The notes under the pieces: generated by a model
The model's database searches: none
Seen by the model: only the letters and a program-made list of their open reading frames with translations
Told to the model about the DNA's origin: nothing
Assembly (NCBI GenBank): GCA_018241225.1
Contig: JAFEEG010000045.1
Coordinates: forward strand, 1 to 60,644
From: Pseudomonadota bacterium
Lineage (GTDB): Bacteria > Pseudomonadota > Gammaproteobacteria > Burkholderiales > Burkholderiaceae_C
Reading direction: 5' to 3'
DNA length: 60,644 nt
Shown: positions 1 to 8,618 of the stretch, in pieces
Numbering within the stretch: position 1 is the stretch's first letter
How the letters are laid out: every line of letters begins with the position of its first letter
Position numbers and translations under genes: made by a program

Positions 1-65
1 TAGTCATTCAAGATGGTTGCTGTCATGAAACGCGGGCGCCGGTGGAGCCCTACTTCCATCGATGG

Positions 66-102
66 GCACCGGGTGAGCCGGTTGTGCCGGCCCGCCCGGT
101 GC
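66..102 (-). terminator. Long imperfect hairpin downstream of the thiolase gene
   Basis: Outer arms GCACCGGG (66-73) and CCCGGTGC (95-102) enclose inner arms GCCGG (77-81) and CCGGC (87-91) with loop TTGTG. It lies just past the stop of the thiolase gene. There is no T-run on the minus strand, so an intrinsic terminator is only one reading; it may instead be an mRNA 3'-end stabilising structure. The first 65 bases hold nothing I recognise. Confidence 0.4.
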
Positions 103-132
103 GTCCCCTGGATGAGGGGAATTGCGCGAGCG

Positions 133-1332
133 TCAGACGCGCTCGAAAATACCTGCCGCGCCCTGCCCCATGCCGACGCACATGGTGACCATGCCGTACT
201 TGAGGTTCTTGCGGCGCAGTGCGTGCACCACCGTGGCCGAGCGGATGGCACCGGTGGCGCCCAGCGGGTGGCCCAGTGCAATGGCGCCGCCCATCGGGTT
301 GACCTTGGACGGATCCAGGCCCAGCGTATTGAGTACCGCCAGCGACTGGGCTGCAAAGGCTTCGTTCAGCTCGTACCAGTCGATGTCGTCCTGCTTCAGG
401 CCGGCATAGCGCAGCGCGGCGGGAATGGCCTCGATGGGGCCGATGCCCATGATCTCCGGCGGCACGCCCTTGCTGGCAAAGCTCACGAAGCGCGCCAGCG
501 GCGTCAGGCCGAACTGCTTCACGGCCTTCTCGCTGGCCAGGATCAGCGCGCCCGCGCCGTCCGAGGTCTGCGAGCTGTTGCCGGCGGTGACGGAACCACG
601 TGCGGCGAACACCGTGCGCAGCTTGGCCAGGCCTTCGATGCTGGTGTCGGGGCGCGGGCCTTCGTCGAGCGTGACGATGCGGCTCTTGGCAATGGCTTCG
701 CCCGTTTCCAGGTTGGCGCTGCGGTCGGTCACCTCGATGGGGGTGATCTCGTCCTTGAACTCGCCGGCCTGCTGCGCAGCGATGGCGCGCTGGTGCGACT
801 GCAGCGCGAACGCGTCTTGCGCTTCGCGGCTGACCTTCCACTGCTGCGCCACCTTCTCGGCCGTCAGGCCCATGCCGTAGGCGATGCCCACGTCGCCGTC
901 GCGCTCGAAGATGGAGGGCGACAGCGAAGGCGAGTTGCCCATCATGGGCACCATGCTCATGCTTTCCACGCCGGCGGCGATCATCACCTCGGCCTCGCCC
1001 ACGCGGATGCGGTCGGCGGCCATCTGCACGGCCGACAGGCCCGATGCGCAGAAGCGGTTGACCGTGATGCCGCCCACGCTGGTGGGCAGGCCGGCCAGCA
1101 CGGCGCCGATGCGCGCCACGTTCAGGCCCTGCTGGGCTTCTGGAATGGCGCAGCCGCAGATGATGTCTTCGATGGCCTTGGGGTCCAGGCCAGGTGCCTG
1201 GGCCAGGGCGGCCTTCAGCGTGGTGGCCAGGAGATCGTCCGGGCGGGTGTTGCGGAAGTAGCCGCGATGCGAACGGCCGATGGGCGTGCGGGTGGCGGCG
1301 ACGATGTAGGCGTCTTGAACTTGCTTGCTCAT
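133..1332 (-). CDS. fadA: Acetyl-CoA C-acyltransferase (thiolase)
   Basis: Thiolase of 399 residues, the usual family length. It performs the last step of beta-oxidation, cleaving 3-ketoacyl-CoA with CoA to acetyl-CoA and a shortened acyl-CoA in the cytoplasm. The acyl-accepting cysteine is Cys95 in NRFCASGLSAV, the catalytic histidine His355 in ALGHPLGATG and the second cysteine Cys385 in CVGMGQG. The start follows the stop of the upstream fused dehydrogenase/hydratase gene by about 30 bases, so it is the last gene of the operon. A biosynthetic thiolase is less likely given the neighbours. Confidence 0.93.
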   Translation of the reverse strand: MSKQVQDAYIVAATRTPIGRSHRGYFRNTRPDDLLATTLKAALAQAPGLDPKAIEDIICGCAIPEAQQGLNVARIGAVLAGLPTSVGGITVNRFCASGLSAVQMAADRIRVGEAEVMIAAGVESMSMVPMMGNSPSLSPSIFERDGDVGIAYGMGLTAEKVAQQWKVSREAQDAFALQSHQRAIAAQQAGEFKDEITPIEVTDRSANLETGEAIAKSRIVTLDEGPRPDTSIEGLAKLRTVFAARGSVTAGNSSQTSDGAGALILASEKAVKQFGLTPLARFVSFASKGVPPEIMGIGPIEAIPAALRYAGLKQDDIDWYELNEAFAAQSLAVLNTLGLDPSKVNPMGGAIALGHPLGATGAIRSATVVHALRRKNLKYGMVTMCVGMGQGAAGIFERV

Positions 1333-1361
1333 TTGATGTTCCTTGCGTGTCTGCGCGGCGC

Positions 1362-3761
1362 TTAGTTGCGAACCGGCTTGCCGGTGCTCAACATGCCCAT
1401 GATCCGCTCCTGCGTCTTGGGGTGCAGGATCAGCGAGCAGAAGGCCTTGCGCTCCAGCGTCATGAGGTATTCCTCGGTCACCAGCGTGCCGGCATCGACG
1501 TCGCCACCGGTCAGCACGCCGGCGATCAGGCTGGCGATGTGGAAGTCGTGCTCGCTGATGAAGCCGCCGTCCTTCATGTTGACCAGTTGGCCCTTGACGG
1601 TGGCGGCGCCGGAACGGCCGGCCACCTTGAACTTGCGCTTCATGGGCGCACGCCAGCCGGCTTCGCTCATGGCCTTGACTTGTTGCAGCGCCACGTAAAG
1701 CAGCTCGTCCTTGTTGGGCACGATCACGTCGCTGTCCAGCAGGTAGCCCAGTTGGCGCGATTCGAGCGCGCTGGTGCCCACCTTCGCCATGGCGGCGGCG
1801 GTAAAGCCTTCGGTCAGGAAGGGCAGCAGGTCGTTGCCGGTCGATGCCTCGGCACGCTCTGCCGCGCGACGCGCGATGTAGGTCAGGCCGCCGGCGCCGG
1901 GCACCAGGCCCACGCCCACTTCCACCAGGCCGATGTAGCTTTCCATGGCGGCGACGCGGGCCGACGAATGGATGGCCAGTTCGCAGCCGCCGCCCAGGGC
2001 CATGCCGCGCACGGCCGAGACCACCGGCACGCCGGCATAGCGGATGCGCAGCATCACTTCCTGCAGTGCCTGCTCCGCGCCTTCCACCGCGCCGATGCCG
2101 GCGACCACGAAGGCCGGCAGCATGGCTTGCAGGTCGGCGCCGACGGAGAACTTGTCGTCCGGCGACCAGATCACCAGGCCCTTGAATTCCTTCTCGGCCA
2201 GCTCGACGGCGCCAGCGAGCGCCTCGGCCACGTCGGGGCTGATCGCGTTCATCTTCGAGTGGATGCTGGCGATGAGCACTTCCTCATCGAGCGTCCAGAC
2301 GCGCACGTCGCCTTCGTCGCTGATGGTGCGGCCGGCTTCTTCGGCCTTGGGCGCGTTGGCGCCGCGCACGCTCTCGGGGAACAGCTGGCGCGCATGCACC
2401 GGCAGGCGATGCTGCGGCACGAAGCGGCTTTCGGCAGCGCTCCACGAGCCTTCGGGCGTGTGCACGCCGCCAGCGCGGGCCACGGGGCCTTCGAACACCC
2501 AGGCGGGCAGCGGTGCGCTCGACAGCGCCTTGCCCGCGTCGATGTCTTCCTTGATCCACTGCGCCACCTGCGTCCAGCCGGCTTCCTGCCAAAGCTCGAA
2601 GGGGCCTTGCTGCATGCCGAAGCCCCAGCGCATGGCGAAGTCGATGTCACGCGCACTCTCGGCGATGGTGCCCAGGTGCACGGCGGCGTAGTGGAAGCTG
2701 TCGCGCAGGATGGCCCACAGGAACTGGCCCTGCGGCCCTTCGCTTTCGCGCAGCAGCTTCAGGCGCTGGGCAGCCGGCTTCTTGAGCATGCGGCCATACA
2801 CCTCGTCGGCCTTGGCGCCGCTGGGCACGTACTCGCCCTTGGCCAGGTCGAAGCGCAGGATGTCGCGCCCGGCCTTCTTGAAGAAGCCCGCCTTGGTCTT
2901 CTGGCCCAGGTTGCCCTTCTCGATGAGGGCGGCCAGCACCGGCGGCGTGGCGAAGTTGGGGTAGAACGGATCGCACTTCTCGTCGAGGTTGTCCTGCAGC
3001 GTCTTCACGACGTGGGCCATGGTGTCCAGGCCCACCACGTCGGCGGTGCGGAAGGTGCCCGAGCTAGCGCGGCCGAGCTTCTTGCCCGTGAGGTCGTCCA
3101 CCACGTCGGGCGTCAGGCCGAACTTCTCCACTTCCTTGAGCGTGGCCAGCATGCCGGCAATGCCCACGCGGTTGGCGATGAAGTTGGGCGTGTCCTTGGC
3201 GCGCACCACGCCCTTGCCAAGCGTGCTGGTGACGAAGGCTTCGAGCTGGTCCAGCACTTCGGGCTGGGTGGTCGGCGTGTTGATCAGCTCGACCAGGAAC
3301 ATGTAGCGCGGCGGGTTGAAGAAGTGGATGCCGCAGAAGCGGGGCTTGAGCTGCTCCGGCAGCGCCTCGCTCAGCTTGGTGATCGACAGGCCCGAGGTGT
3401 TGGATGCCAGGATGGCGTGCTTTGCCACATGCGGCGCGATCTTCTTGTAGAGGTCGAGCTTCCAGTCCATGCGCTCGGCAATGGCCTCGATGACGAGGTC
3501 GCATTCACCCAGCTTGGCGATGTCGTCCTCGTAGTTGGCCTGCTCGATCAGCTCGGCGTCCTTGGCCACGCCCAGGGGCGAGGGCTTGAGCTTCTTCAGG
3601 TTCTCGACGGCACGGGTGACGATGCCGTTCTTCGGGCCTTCTTTGGCCGGCAGGTCAAACAGCACGACCGGCACGCGGACGTTGACTAGGTGCGCGGCAA
3701 TCTGCGCGCCCATCACGCCGGCGCCGAGCACGGCGACTTTCTTCACTTGGAATCGGGACAT
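1362..3761 (-). CDS. Fused 3-hydroxyacyl-CoA dehydrogenase / enoyl-CoA hydratase
   Basis: A 799-residue bifunctional beta-oxidation enzyme. The N-terminus is an NAD-binding Rossmann fold (VAVLGAGVMGAQIA, residues 9-22) followed by the hydroxyacyl-CoA dehydrogenase C-terminal domains. A crotonase fold follows at roughly residues 485-635, with the oxyanion motif MALGGGCELA. The domain order, dehydrogenase first and hydratase second, is the reverse of E. coli FadB and matches Bacillus FadN. It hydrates enoyl-CoA and oxidises the resulting 3-hydroxyacyl-CoA, feeding the thiolase encoded directly downstream. Confidence 0.93.
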   Translation of the reverse strand: MSRFQVKKVAVLGAGVMGAQIAAHLVNVRVPVVLFDLPAKEGPKNGIVTRAVENLKKLKPSPLGVAKDAELIEQANYEDDIAKLGECDLVIEAIAERMDWKLDLYKKIAPHVAKHAILASNTSGLSITKLSEALPEQLKPRFCGIHFFNPPRYMFLVELINTPTTQPEVLDQLEAFVTSTLGKGVVRAKDTPNFIANRVGIAGMLATLKEVEKFGLTPDVVDDLTGKKLGRASSGTFRTADVVGLDTMAHVVKTLQDNLDEKCDPFYPNFATPPVLAALIEKGNLGQKTKAGFFKKAGRDILRFDLAKGEYVPSGAKADEVYGRMLKKPAAQRLKLLRESEGPQGQFLWAILRDSFHYAAVHLGTIAESARDIDFAMRWGFGMQQGPFELWQEAGWTQVAQWIKEDIDAGKALSSAPLPAWVFEGPVARAGGVHTPEGSWSAAESRFVPQHRLPVHARQLFPESVRGANAPKAEEAGRTISDEGDVRVWTLDEEVLIASIHSKMNAISPDVAEALAGAVELAEKEFKGLVIWSPDDKFSVGADLQAMLPAFVVAGIGAVEGAEQALQEVMLRIRYAGVPVVSAVRGMALGGGCELAIHSSARVAAMESYIGLVEVGVGLVPGAGGLTYIARRAAERAEASTGNDLLPFLTEGFTAAAMAKVGTSALESRQLGYLLDSDVIVPNKDELLYVALQQVKAMSEAGWRAPMKRKFKVAGRSGAATVKGQLVNMKDGGFISEHDFHIASLIAGVLTGGDVDAGTLVTEEYLMTLERKAFCSLILHPKTQERIMGMLSTGKPVRN

Positions 3762-3785
3762 GGTGGTGTGAATTTCTTGAATGGG

Positions 3786-4229
3786 TTACTGCGAGACGCG
3801 GTTCCAGGTCTGGGTGCGCCAGAAGGGGCCGAGGTAGCCGCGCACTTCGAGCTTCTTGCCGCCGTCGATTGGCGTGAAGCTGGCGCGGTATTCCTTGCCG
3901 TTCTCCGGGTCGAGGATCTTTGAGCCTTCCCAGACGTCTTTGCCCTCGGTCTTGGCGCCGCCGCGGATGATGTTCAGGCCGACCATGGGCTTGCCCTTTC
4001 GGTCGTCGGTGCATTCATCGCAGGCGGCGTCAGGCTTGGCGTCCTTGCGCAAGACCTTCTCGATGCGGCCGTCCAGCGCACCGCTCTTGTCGGCGATGCG
4101 GATCTGGGCCTTGGCTTCACCGGTCTTGTCGTCGATGCTGTGCCAGACGCCCACCGGGCTCATCTGCGCGAGGGCCGCGGTGGTGCCGGCCAGGAAAACA
4201 ACTGCTGCAAGACAACGCTTCATCATCAT
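3786..4229 (-). CDS. DUF2147 family secreted protein
   Basis: A 147-residue protein with a signal peptide (residues 1-22, ending ALAQ) and a single DUF2147 domain. The mature part begins MSPVGVWHSIDDKTG, typical of the family, and carries a closely spaced cysteine pair in CDECTDD. It is predicted periplasmic. It sits in the same orientation between the acyl-CoA dehydrogenase and the hydratase/dehydrogenase genes, 25 bases from the latter, so it is probably co-transcribed with fatty-acid genes. The family's biochemical role is not established and I assign none. Confidence 0.85.
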   Translation of the reverse strand: MMMKRCLAAVVFLAGTTAALAQMSPVGVWHSIDDKTGEAKAQIRIADKSGALDGRIEKVLRKDAKPDAACDECTDDRKGKPMVGLNIIRGGAKTEGKDVWEGSKILDPENGKEYRASFTPIDGGKKLEVRGYLGPFWRTQTWNRVSQ

Positions 4230-4290
4230 GAGTCGGCCTCCTGGCTCGGCTTGATCGAGGGGTTGGAACCGTGTGCGAGTGATCGATCGA

Positions 4291-6087
4291 TCAGGCCAGG
4301 GCGGCCTCGGTGTCCATCAGTGGCTTGGCGCCGGCGCGAGCCGTCAGCATCAGCGTCGCCGTCTCGGGGAAGAGCTTGGCGAAGTAGAAGCGTGCTGTCT
4401 GCAGCTTGGCCAAGTAGAACGGGTCCTGGTTGCCGGCAGCGATTTCACGCAGCGCCACCTGGGCCATGCGGGCGAACAGGTAGCCGAACACGAAGTGGCC
4501 GGCCACGCGCAGGTAGTCCACCGCAGCGGCGCCCACCTCGTCGGGGTTCTGGAAACCCTTGAAGCCGATCTCGGTCGTGAACTTGGTCAGTTTGTCGCCC
4601 AGCACCGCGATGGGGGTGATGAACTCGGACATCTTCTCGTTGACGCCCTCTTCCTCCACCAGCTTGCCCACCAGCTTGCCGAACTTCTTGAGCGAGGCGC
4701 CGTTGTTGCCCAGGATCTTGCGGCCCAACAGGTCCAGCGACTGCACGGTGTTCGTGCCTTCGTAGATCATGTTGATGCGGTTGTCGCGCACGAACTGCTC
4801 CATGCCCCATTCCTTGATGAAGCCGTGGCCGCCGAAGACCTGCATGCAGGCGTTGGTCGCGATGTGGCCGTTGTCGGTGATGAAGGCCTTCACGATCGGG
4901 GTGAGCAGCGCCACCATTTCGTCGGAGTCCTTGCGCACCTTCTCGTCGGGGTGGTTGTGCGCCTTGTCCAGCAACAGCGTGCAGAAGATCTGCAGCGCGC
5001 GGCCGCCTTCGGCAAAGGCCTTGGCCGTCATCAGCATCTTGCGCACGTCGGGGTGCACGATGATGGGATCGGCTTCCTTGTCCTTGGCCTTCACGCCGGA
5101 GAGCGAACGCATCTGGATGCGTTCCTTGGCATAGGCCAGCGCATTCTGGAAGGCCACTTCGGTCAATCCCAGCGACTGGTTGCCCACGCCCAGGCGGGCG
5201 GCGTTCATCATCACGAACATGGCTTGCAGGCCCTTGTTGGGCTCGCCCACCAAGTTGCCGGTGGCGCCTTCGATCACGATCTGCGCGGTGGCGTTGCCGT
5301 GGATGCCCATCTTGTGCTCCAGGCCGGCGCAGAAGATCGGGTTGCGGCTGCCCAGCGAGCCATCGGCGTTGACGTTGAACTTGGACACGGCAAACAGGCT
5401 GATGCCCTTGCTGCCCTTGGGCGCATCGGGCAGGCGGGCCAGCACCAGGTGGACGATGTTCTCGGCCATGTCGTGCTCGCCGGCAGAGATGAAGATCTTG
5501 TTGCCGGTGATGCGGTAGGTGCCGTCGGCTTGCGGTTCGGCCTTGGTGCGCAGCAGGCCCAGGTCGGTGCCGCAGTGCGGCTCGGTCAGGCACATGGTGC
5601 CGGTCCACTCGCCGCTGGTGAGCTTGCCCAGATAGGTCTTCTTCTGCTCGGGCGTGCCGTAGGCGTGCAGGGCTTCGTAGGCGCCGTGCGAGAGGCCCGG
5701 GTACATGGTCCAGGCCTGGTTGGCGCTGTTGAGCATTTCGTACAGGCACTGGTTGATCACGTAGGGCAGGCCCTGGCCACCGTATTCCGGGTCGCACGAC
5801 AGCGCCGGCCAGCCGCCTTCGACGAACTTGGCGTAGGCCTCCTTGAAGCCCTTGGGCGCCTTCACCTCGTGCGTGGTCTTGTCCAGCACGCAGCCCTCGG
5901 TGTCACCGGAGATGTTCAGCGGGAAGGTGACTTCAGACGCGAACTTGCCGGCCTCCTCGATCACGGCGTTGATCGTGTCCGCATCGGTGTCGGCGTGCGC
6001 CGGCAGGGCCTTGAGCTCCTGCGTGACGTTGAGCACCTCGTGCAGAACGAACTGCATGTCGCGAAGGGGCGGGTTGTAGGCTGGCAT
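4291..6087 (-). CDS. Acyl-CoA dehydrogenase with extended C-terminal domain
   Basis: A 598-residue FAD enzyme, longer than the ~380-residue short-chain type because of an added C-terminal acyl-CoA dehydrogenase domain. The FAD/substrate motif CLTEPHCGTDLG lies at residues 166-177, and the region holding the probable catalytic glutamate (IYEGTNTVQSLD) near residue 440. It introduces the trans-2 double bond into acyl-CoA, passing electrons to ETF. With the downstream fused enzyme and thiolase it makes a complete cycle, and the set recalls the Bacillus fadN-fadA-fadE operon. The TetR gene upstream in the same direction is a likely regulator. Confidence 0.92.
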   Translation of the reverse strand: MPAYNPPLRDMQFVLHEVLNVTQELKALPAHADTDADTINAVIEEAGKFASEVTFPLNISGDTEGCVLDKTTHEVKAPKGFKEAYAKFVEGGWPALSCDPEYGGQGLPYVINQCLYEMLNSANQAWTMYPGLSHGAYEALHAYGTPEQKKTYLGKLTSGEWTGTMCLTEPHCGTDLGLLRTKAEPQADGTYRITGNKIFISAGEHDMAENIVHLVLARLPDAPKGSKGISLFAVSKFNVNADGSLGSRNPIFCAGLEHKMGIHGNATAQIVIEGATGNLVGEPNKGLQAMFVMMNAARLGVGNQSLGLTEVAFQNALAYAKERIQMRSLSGVKAKDKEADPIIVHPDVRKMLMTAKAFAEGGRALQIFCTLLLDKAHNHPDEKVRKDSDEMVALLTPIVKAFITDNGHIATNACMQVFGGHGFIKEWGMEQFVRDNRINMIYEGTNTVQSLDLLGRKILGNNGASLKKFGKLVGKLVEEEGVNEKMSEFITPIAVLGDKLTKFTTEIGFKGFQNPDEVGAAAVDYLRVAGHFVFGYLFARMAQVALREIAAGNQDPFYLAKLQTARFYFAKLFPETATLMLTARAGAKPLMDTEAALA

Positions 6088-6159
6088 GCGAAGAACTCCT
6101 GGAAAAGATCAGAGAAGAAAAAGGGTGCGAGAAAGGATGACGCCGTCAGGGCCCGCGGC

Positions 6160-6846
6160 TCAAACCGCGGCCTTGCCGCGCGTCGAGCGGCTTGCGGGTG
6201 CGGCCTTGTCATCGGCCGTGGGTGCGGTGCTGCGCGCAATGATGTTGGCGAAGCCCGAGTTCGCCCGGTTGAGCGACAAGGGGTTGCGCAGGAAGCGCGC
6301 CTCGTAGTGCAGCGCCAGGATGAGTGCGTGCACCTCGAAGGCGATCTGCTGCGCGTCGGCATCGGCGCGCAGGTGGCCTTCTTCCTTGGCCTGCTCCACC
6401 GCGCGCAGCATGGCGGCCAGCCAGATGTTGACCGATTCGGCCAGCGCGTCGCGCACCGGGCCCGGGCGGTCGTCGAACTCCACTGCGCCGCTGATGTAGA
6501 TGCAGCCCGAGTCGATTTCGGCCGAGGTGCGCTTCATCCAGTTGGCAAACAGCGCACGCAGTCGCGGCAGGCCGCGCTCGGCGGTGAGGGCCGGATAGAA
6601 CACTTCCTGCTCGAAGCGCACGTGGTACTCGCGCACCACGGAAATCTGCAGTTCCTCGCGCGAGCCGAAGTGGGCGAACACGCCCGACTTGCTCATCTGC
6701 GTGACCTCGGCAATGGCGCCGATGGACAAGCCCTCCAGCCCGATCTGCGCTGCCAGGTTCAGGGCCGCGTCGATGATGACGGCCTTGGTCTGCTGGCCCT
6801 TTTGCGGGGCGCGGGAGGCCTTGGCGCGGTCAGAGGTGGTGGGCAT
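6160..6846 (-). CDS. TetR/AcrR family regulator of the fatty-acid operon
   Basis: A 228-residue repressor with an N-terminal helix-turn-helix (AVIIDAALNLAAQIG through MSKSGVFAHFGSREEL, about residues 21-65) and a variable ligand-binding domain. I chose the ATG at 6846; an in-frame TTG at 6861 is the alternative. It is the first gene of the beta-oxidation block, and a palindrome stands 23-34 bases upstream of its start, suggesting autoregulation. By analogy with other TetR regulators beside acyl-CoA dehydrogenases it probably senses fatty acids or acyl-CoA; that ligand is inference. Confidence 0.85.
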   Translation of the reverse strand: MPTTSDRAKASRAPQKGQQTKAVIIDAALNLAAQIGLEGLSIGAIAEVTQMSKSGVFAHFGSREELQISVVREYHVRFEQEVFYPALTAERGLPRLRALFANWMKRTSAEIDSGCIYISGAVEFDDRPGPVRDALAESVNIWLAAMLRAVEQAKEEGHLRADADAQQIAFEVHALILALHYEARFLRNPLSLNRANSGFANIIARSTAPTADDKAAPASRSTRGKAAV

Positions 6847-6868
6847 GAGGCGGGGCTTCAAATAAAAC

Positions 6869-6880
6869 GAACGGTCGTTC
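6869..6880. promoter_or_regulatory. Probable TetR operator palindrome
   Basis: A perfect inverted repeat, GAACG (6869-6873) and CGTTC (6876-6880) around GT, lies in AT-rich sequence just upstream of the TetR gene. Its position at the presumed promoter and its form resemble TetR-family operators. Binding by the adjacent regulator is inferred. Confidence 0.6.
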
Positions 6881-6912
6881 TATTTTGCAGTAGTTTGCAT
6901 GCCAGTGGAAGC

Positions 6913-6941
6913 AAAAAGACCCGGTAAAGTGCCGGGTCTTT
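6913..6941 (-). terminator. Intrinsic terminator of the sugar-acid operon
   Basis: Perfect 10-bp arms AAAGACCCGG (6915-6924) and CCGGGTCTTT (6932-6941) with a 7-base loop. Read on the minus strand the hairpin is followed by a T-run, the layout of a Rho-independent terminator. It separates the hydrolase gene from the TetR/beta-oxidation block. Confidence 0.85.
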
Positions 6942-6983
6942 GGGTGGGGGTGGAAGCCGGTGCGAGACCGGCTCCGGGAGCAA

Positions 6984-7832
6984 TCAGAGCTTGAAGGGAA
7001 CCACTTCCTGGCGCTGCTCGCCCAGGCCCTCGATGCCCAGGGTCATCACGTCGCCCTTCTTCAGGTAGACGGGCGGCTTCATGCCCAGCCCAACGCCGGG
7101 CGGCGTGCCGGTCGTGATCACGTCGCCGGGCTCCAGCGTCATGAACTGGCTGCAGTAGGCCACCAGCTTGGCCACCGAGAAGATCATGGTCTTGGTGCTG
7201 CCGTTCTGAACGCGCTTGCCGTTCACTTCCAGCCACATCGAGAGCTTCTGCGGGTTGGTGATTTCGTCGCGCGTGACGAGCCAGGGGCCGATGGGGCCGA
7301 ATGTGTCGCAGCCCTTGCCCTTGTCCCAGGTGCCGCCGCGCTCGATCTGGTATTCGCGCTCGCTCACGTCGTTGATGGTGCAGTAGCCGGCCACGTGGTC
7401 CAGCGCCTCTTTCTGCGAGACGTAGCGCGCACGCTTGCCGATGACCACGCCCAGCTCGACTTCCCAGTCCGTCTTCTTGGAACCCTTGGGCAGCATCACG
7501 GGGTCGTTGGGGCCCTGGATGCAGGAGGTGGCCTTCATGAACACCACCGGCTCGGCCGGAATGGGCAGGCCCGATTCGGCGGCGTGGTCGGCATAGTTCA
7601 GGCCGATGGCGATGAACTTGCCAACGCCCGCCACCGGGCAGCCGTAGCGGGGCTTGCCCTTGACCAGCGGCAGCTTGTCGGTCTTGAGCTTGGCGATCTT
7701 GGCCAGCGCCGCATCGCCGAGCTGCTCGGGGCCGAAGTCCTTGACCACGCTGCTCAGGTCGCGCAGTTGTCCGTTGGCGTCGACGAGGCCGGGCTTTTCC
7801 TTGCCGGGGTTGCCGTAGCGAACCAGTTTCAT
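6984..7832 (-). CDS. Fumarylacetoacetate hydrolase family protein (2,4-diketo-3-deoxy acid hydrolase type)
   Basis: A 282-residue FAH-fold enzyme. The metal triad is visible as Glu124 and Glu126 (DWEVEL) and Asp155 (TINDVSERE), with the active-site segment GLNYADHAAESG at 78-88. In the L-fuconate-type oxidative pathways such enzymes cleave a 2,4-diketo-3-deoxy acid to pyruvate plus a hydroxy acid. The two upstream short-chain dehydrogenases, 39 bases away and in the same operon, supply the kind of oxidation this substrate needs. Ureidoglycolate lyase is a frequent mis-annotation for this family and fits the context less well. Confidence 0.85.
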   Translation of the reverse strand: MKLVRYGNPGKEKPGLVDANGQLRDLSSVVKDFGPEQLGDAALAKIAKLKTDKLPLVKGKPRYGCPVAGVGKFIAIGLNYADHAAESGLPIPAEPVVFMKATSCIQGPNDPVMLPKGSKKTDWEVELGVVIGKRARYVSQKEALDHVAGYCTINDVSEREYQIERGGTWDKGKGCDTFGPIGPWLVTRDEITNPQKLSMWLEVNGKRVQNGSTKTMIFSVAKLVAYCSQFMTLEPGDVITTGTPPGVGLGMKPPVYLKKGDVMTLGIEGLGEQRQEVVPFKL

Positions 7833-7871
7833 TTCCAGTTTTTCCTTGTGATGTGGAGGGTGGTGGGTTGA

Positions 7872-8618
7872 TCAGTAGGTGGAGCGGCCACCCGAGAGGT
7901 CGAATGTAGCGCCGGTGGTGAACGAGCAATCCTCGGTGCACAGCCAAGCGACCATGGCCGCAATCTCTTGCACCTGGCCGAAGCGGCCCATGGGGATCTT
8001 CGAGAGCATGTAGGCAATGTGCTGCTCGGTCATCTGGTCGAAGATGGCTGTCTTGACCGCTGCCGGCGTCACGCAGTTCACGCGAATGCTCGTGTCGGCC
8101 AGTTCCTTGCCCAGCGACTTGGTCAAGGCAATGACGCCGGCCTTGCTCGCGCTGTAGGCGCTGGCGTTGGGGTTACCTTCCTTGCCAGCCACCGAGGCGA
8201 TGTTGACGATGCGGCCCCAGCCTTGCGTGCGCATGTGCGGCACCACTTCGCGGCAGCAGATGAACAGGCCGGTGAGGTTGACGTCCATCACCTGGCGCCA
8301 GGCCTCGACCGGATAGTCCCACACGCTGGTGTTGGGACCGGTAATGCCGGCGCTGTTGACCAGCGCATCGATACGCTTGCCGTGCGCCAGCGTGGCGACC
8401 ACGGCCTTCGCCACCGAGGGCTGCTGCGACACGTCAACCGCCAGTGCAAAGGCCTTGTCGCCCAGCGAGGCGGCCGCCTTGGCAGCGGCATCGCCATCGC
8501 GATCCCACAGGGTGACGCTGCCGCCCGATTCGATGAGCCGCCTGGCAACGCCCAGGCCCAGGCCGGTGGCACCCCCGGTGACGACCGCATGGCGGCCCTG
8601 GAAGTCGAGTTGGTTCAT
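7872..8618 (-). CDS. SDR family NAD(P)-dependent oxidoreductase
   Basis: A 248-residue classical short-chain dehydrogenase. The cofactor motif is TGGATGLG (14-21) and the catalytic residues are Ser142, Tyr155 and Lys159 (YSASK). Its start overlaps the stop of the next SDR gene by ATGA, so the two are translationally coupled. In the sugar-acid context it probably oxidises an aldonate, aldonolactone precursor or 2-keto-3-deoxy acid; the exact substrate cannot be read from sequence. Confidence 0.88.
   Translation of the reverse strand: MNQLDFQGRHAVVTGGATGLGLGVARRLIESGGSVTLWDRDGDAAAKAAASLGDKAFALAVDVSQQPSVAKAVVATLAHGKRIDALVNSAGITGPNTSVWDYPVEAWRQVMDVNLTGLFICCREVVPHMRTQGWGRIVNIASVAGKEGNPNASAYSASKAGVIALTKSLGKELADTSIRVNCVTPAAVKTAIFDQMTEQHIAYMLSKIPMGRFGQVQEIAAMVAWLCTEDCSFTTGATFDLSGGRSTY

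Noticed and set aside
1194..3689. Very long open frame on the plus strand
   Set aside because: It is the antisense of the fused dehydrogenase/hydratase gene; its composition and lack of motifs mark it as a GC-rich shadow.
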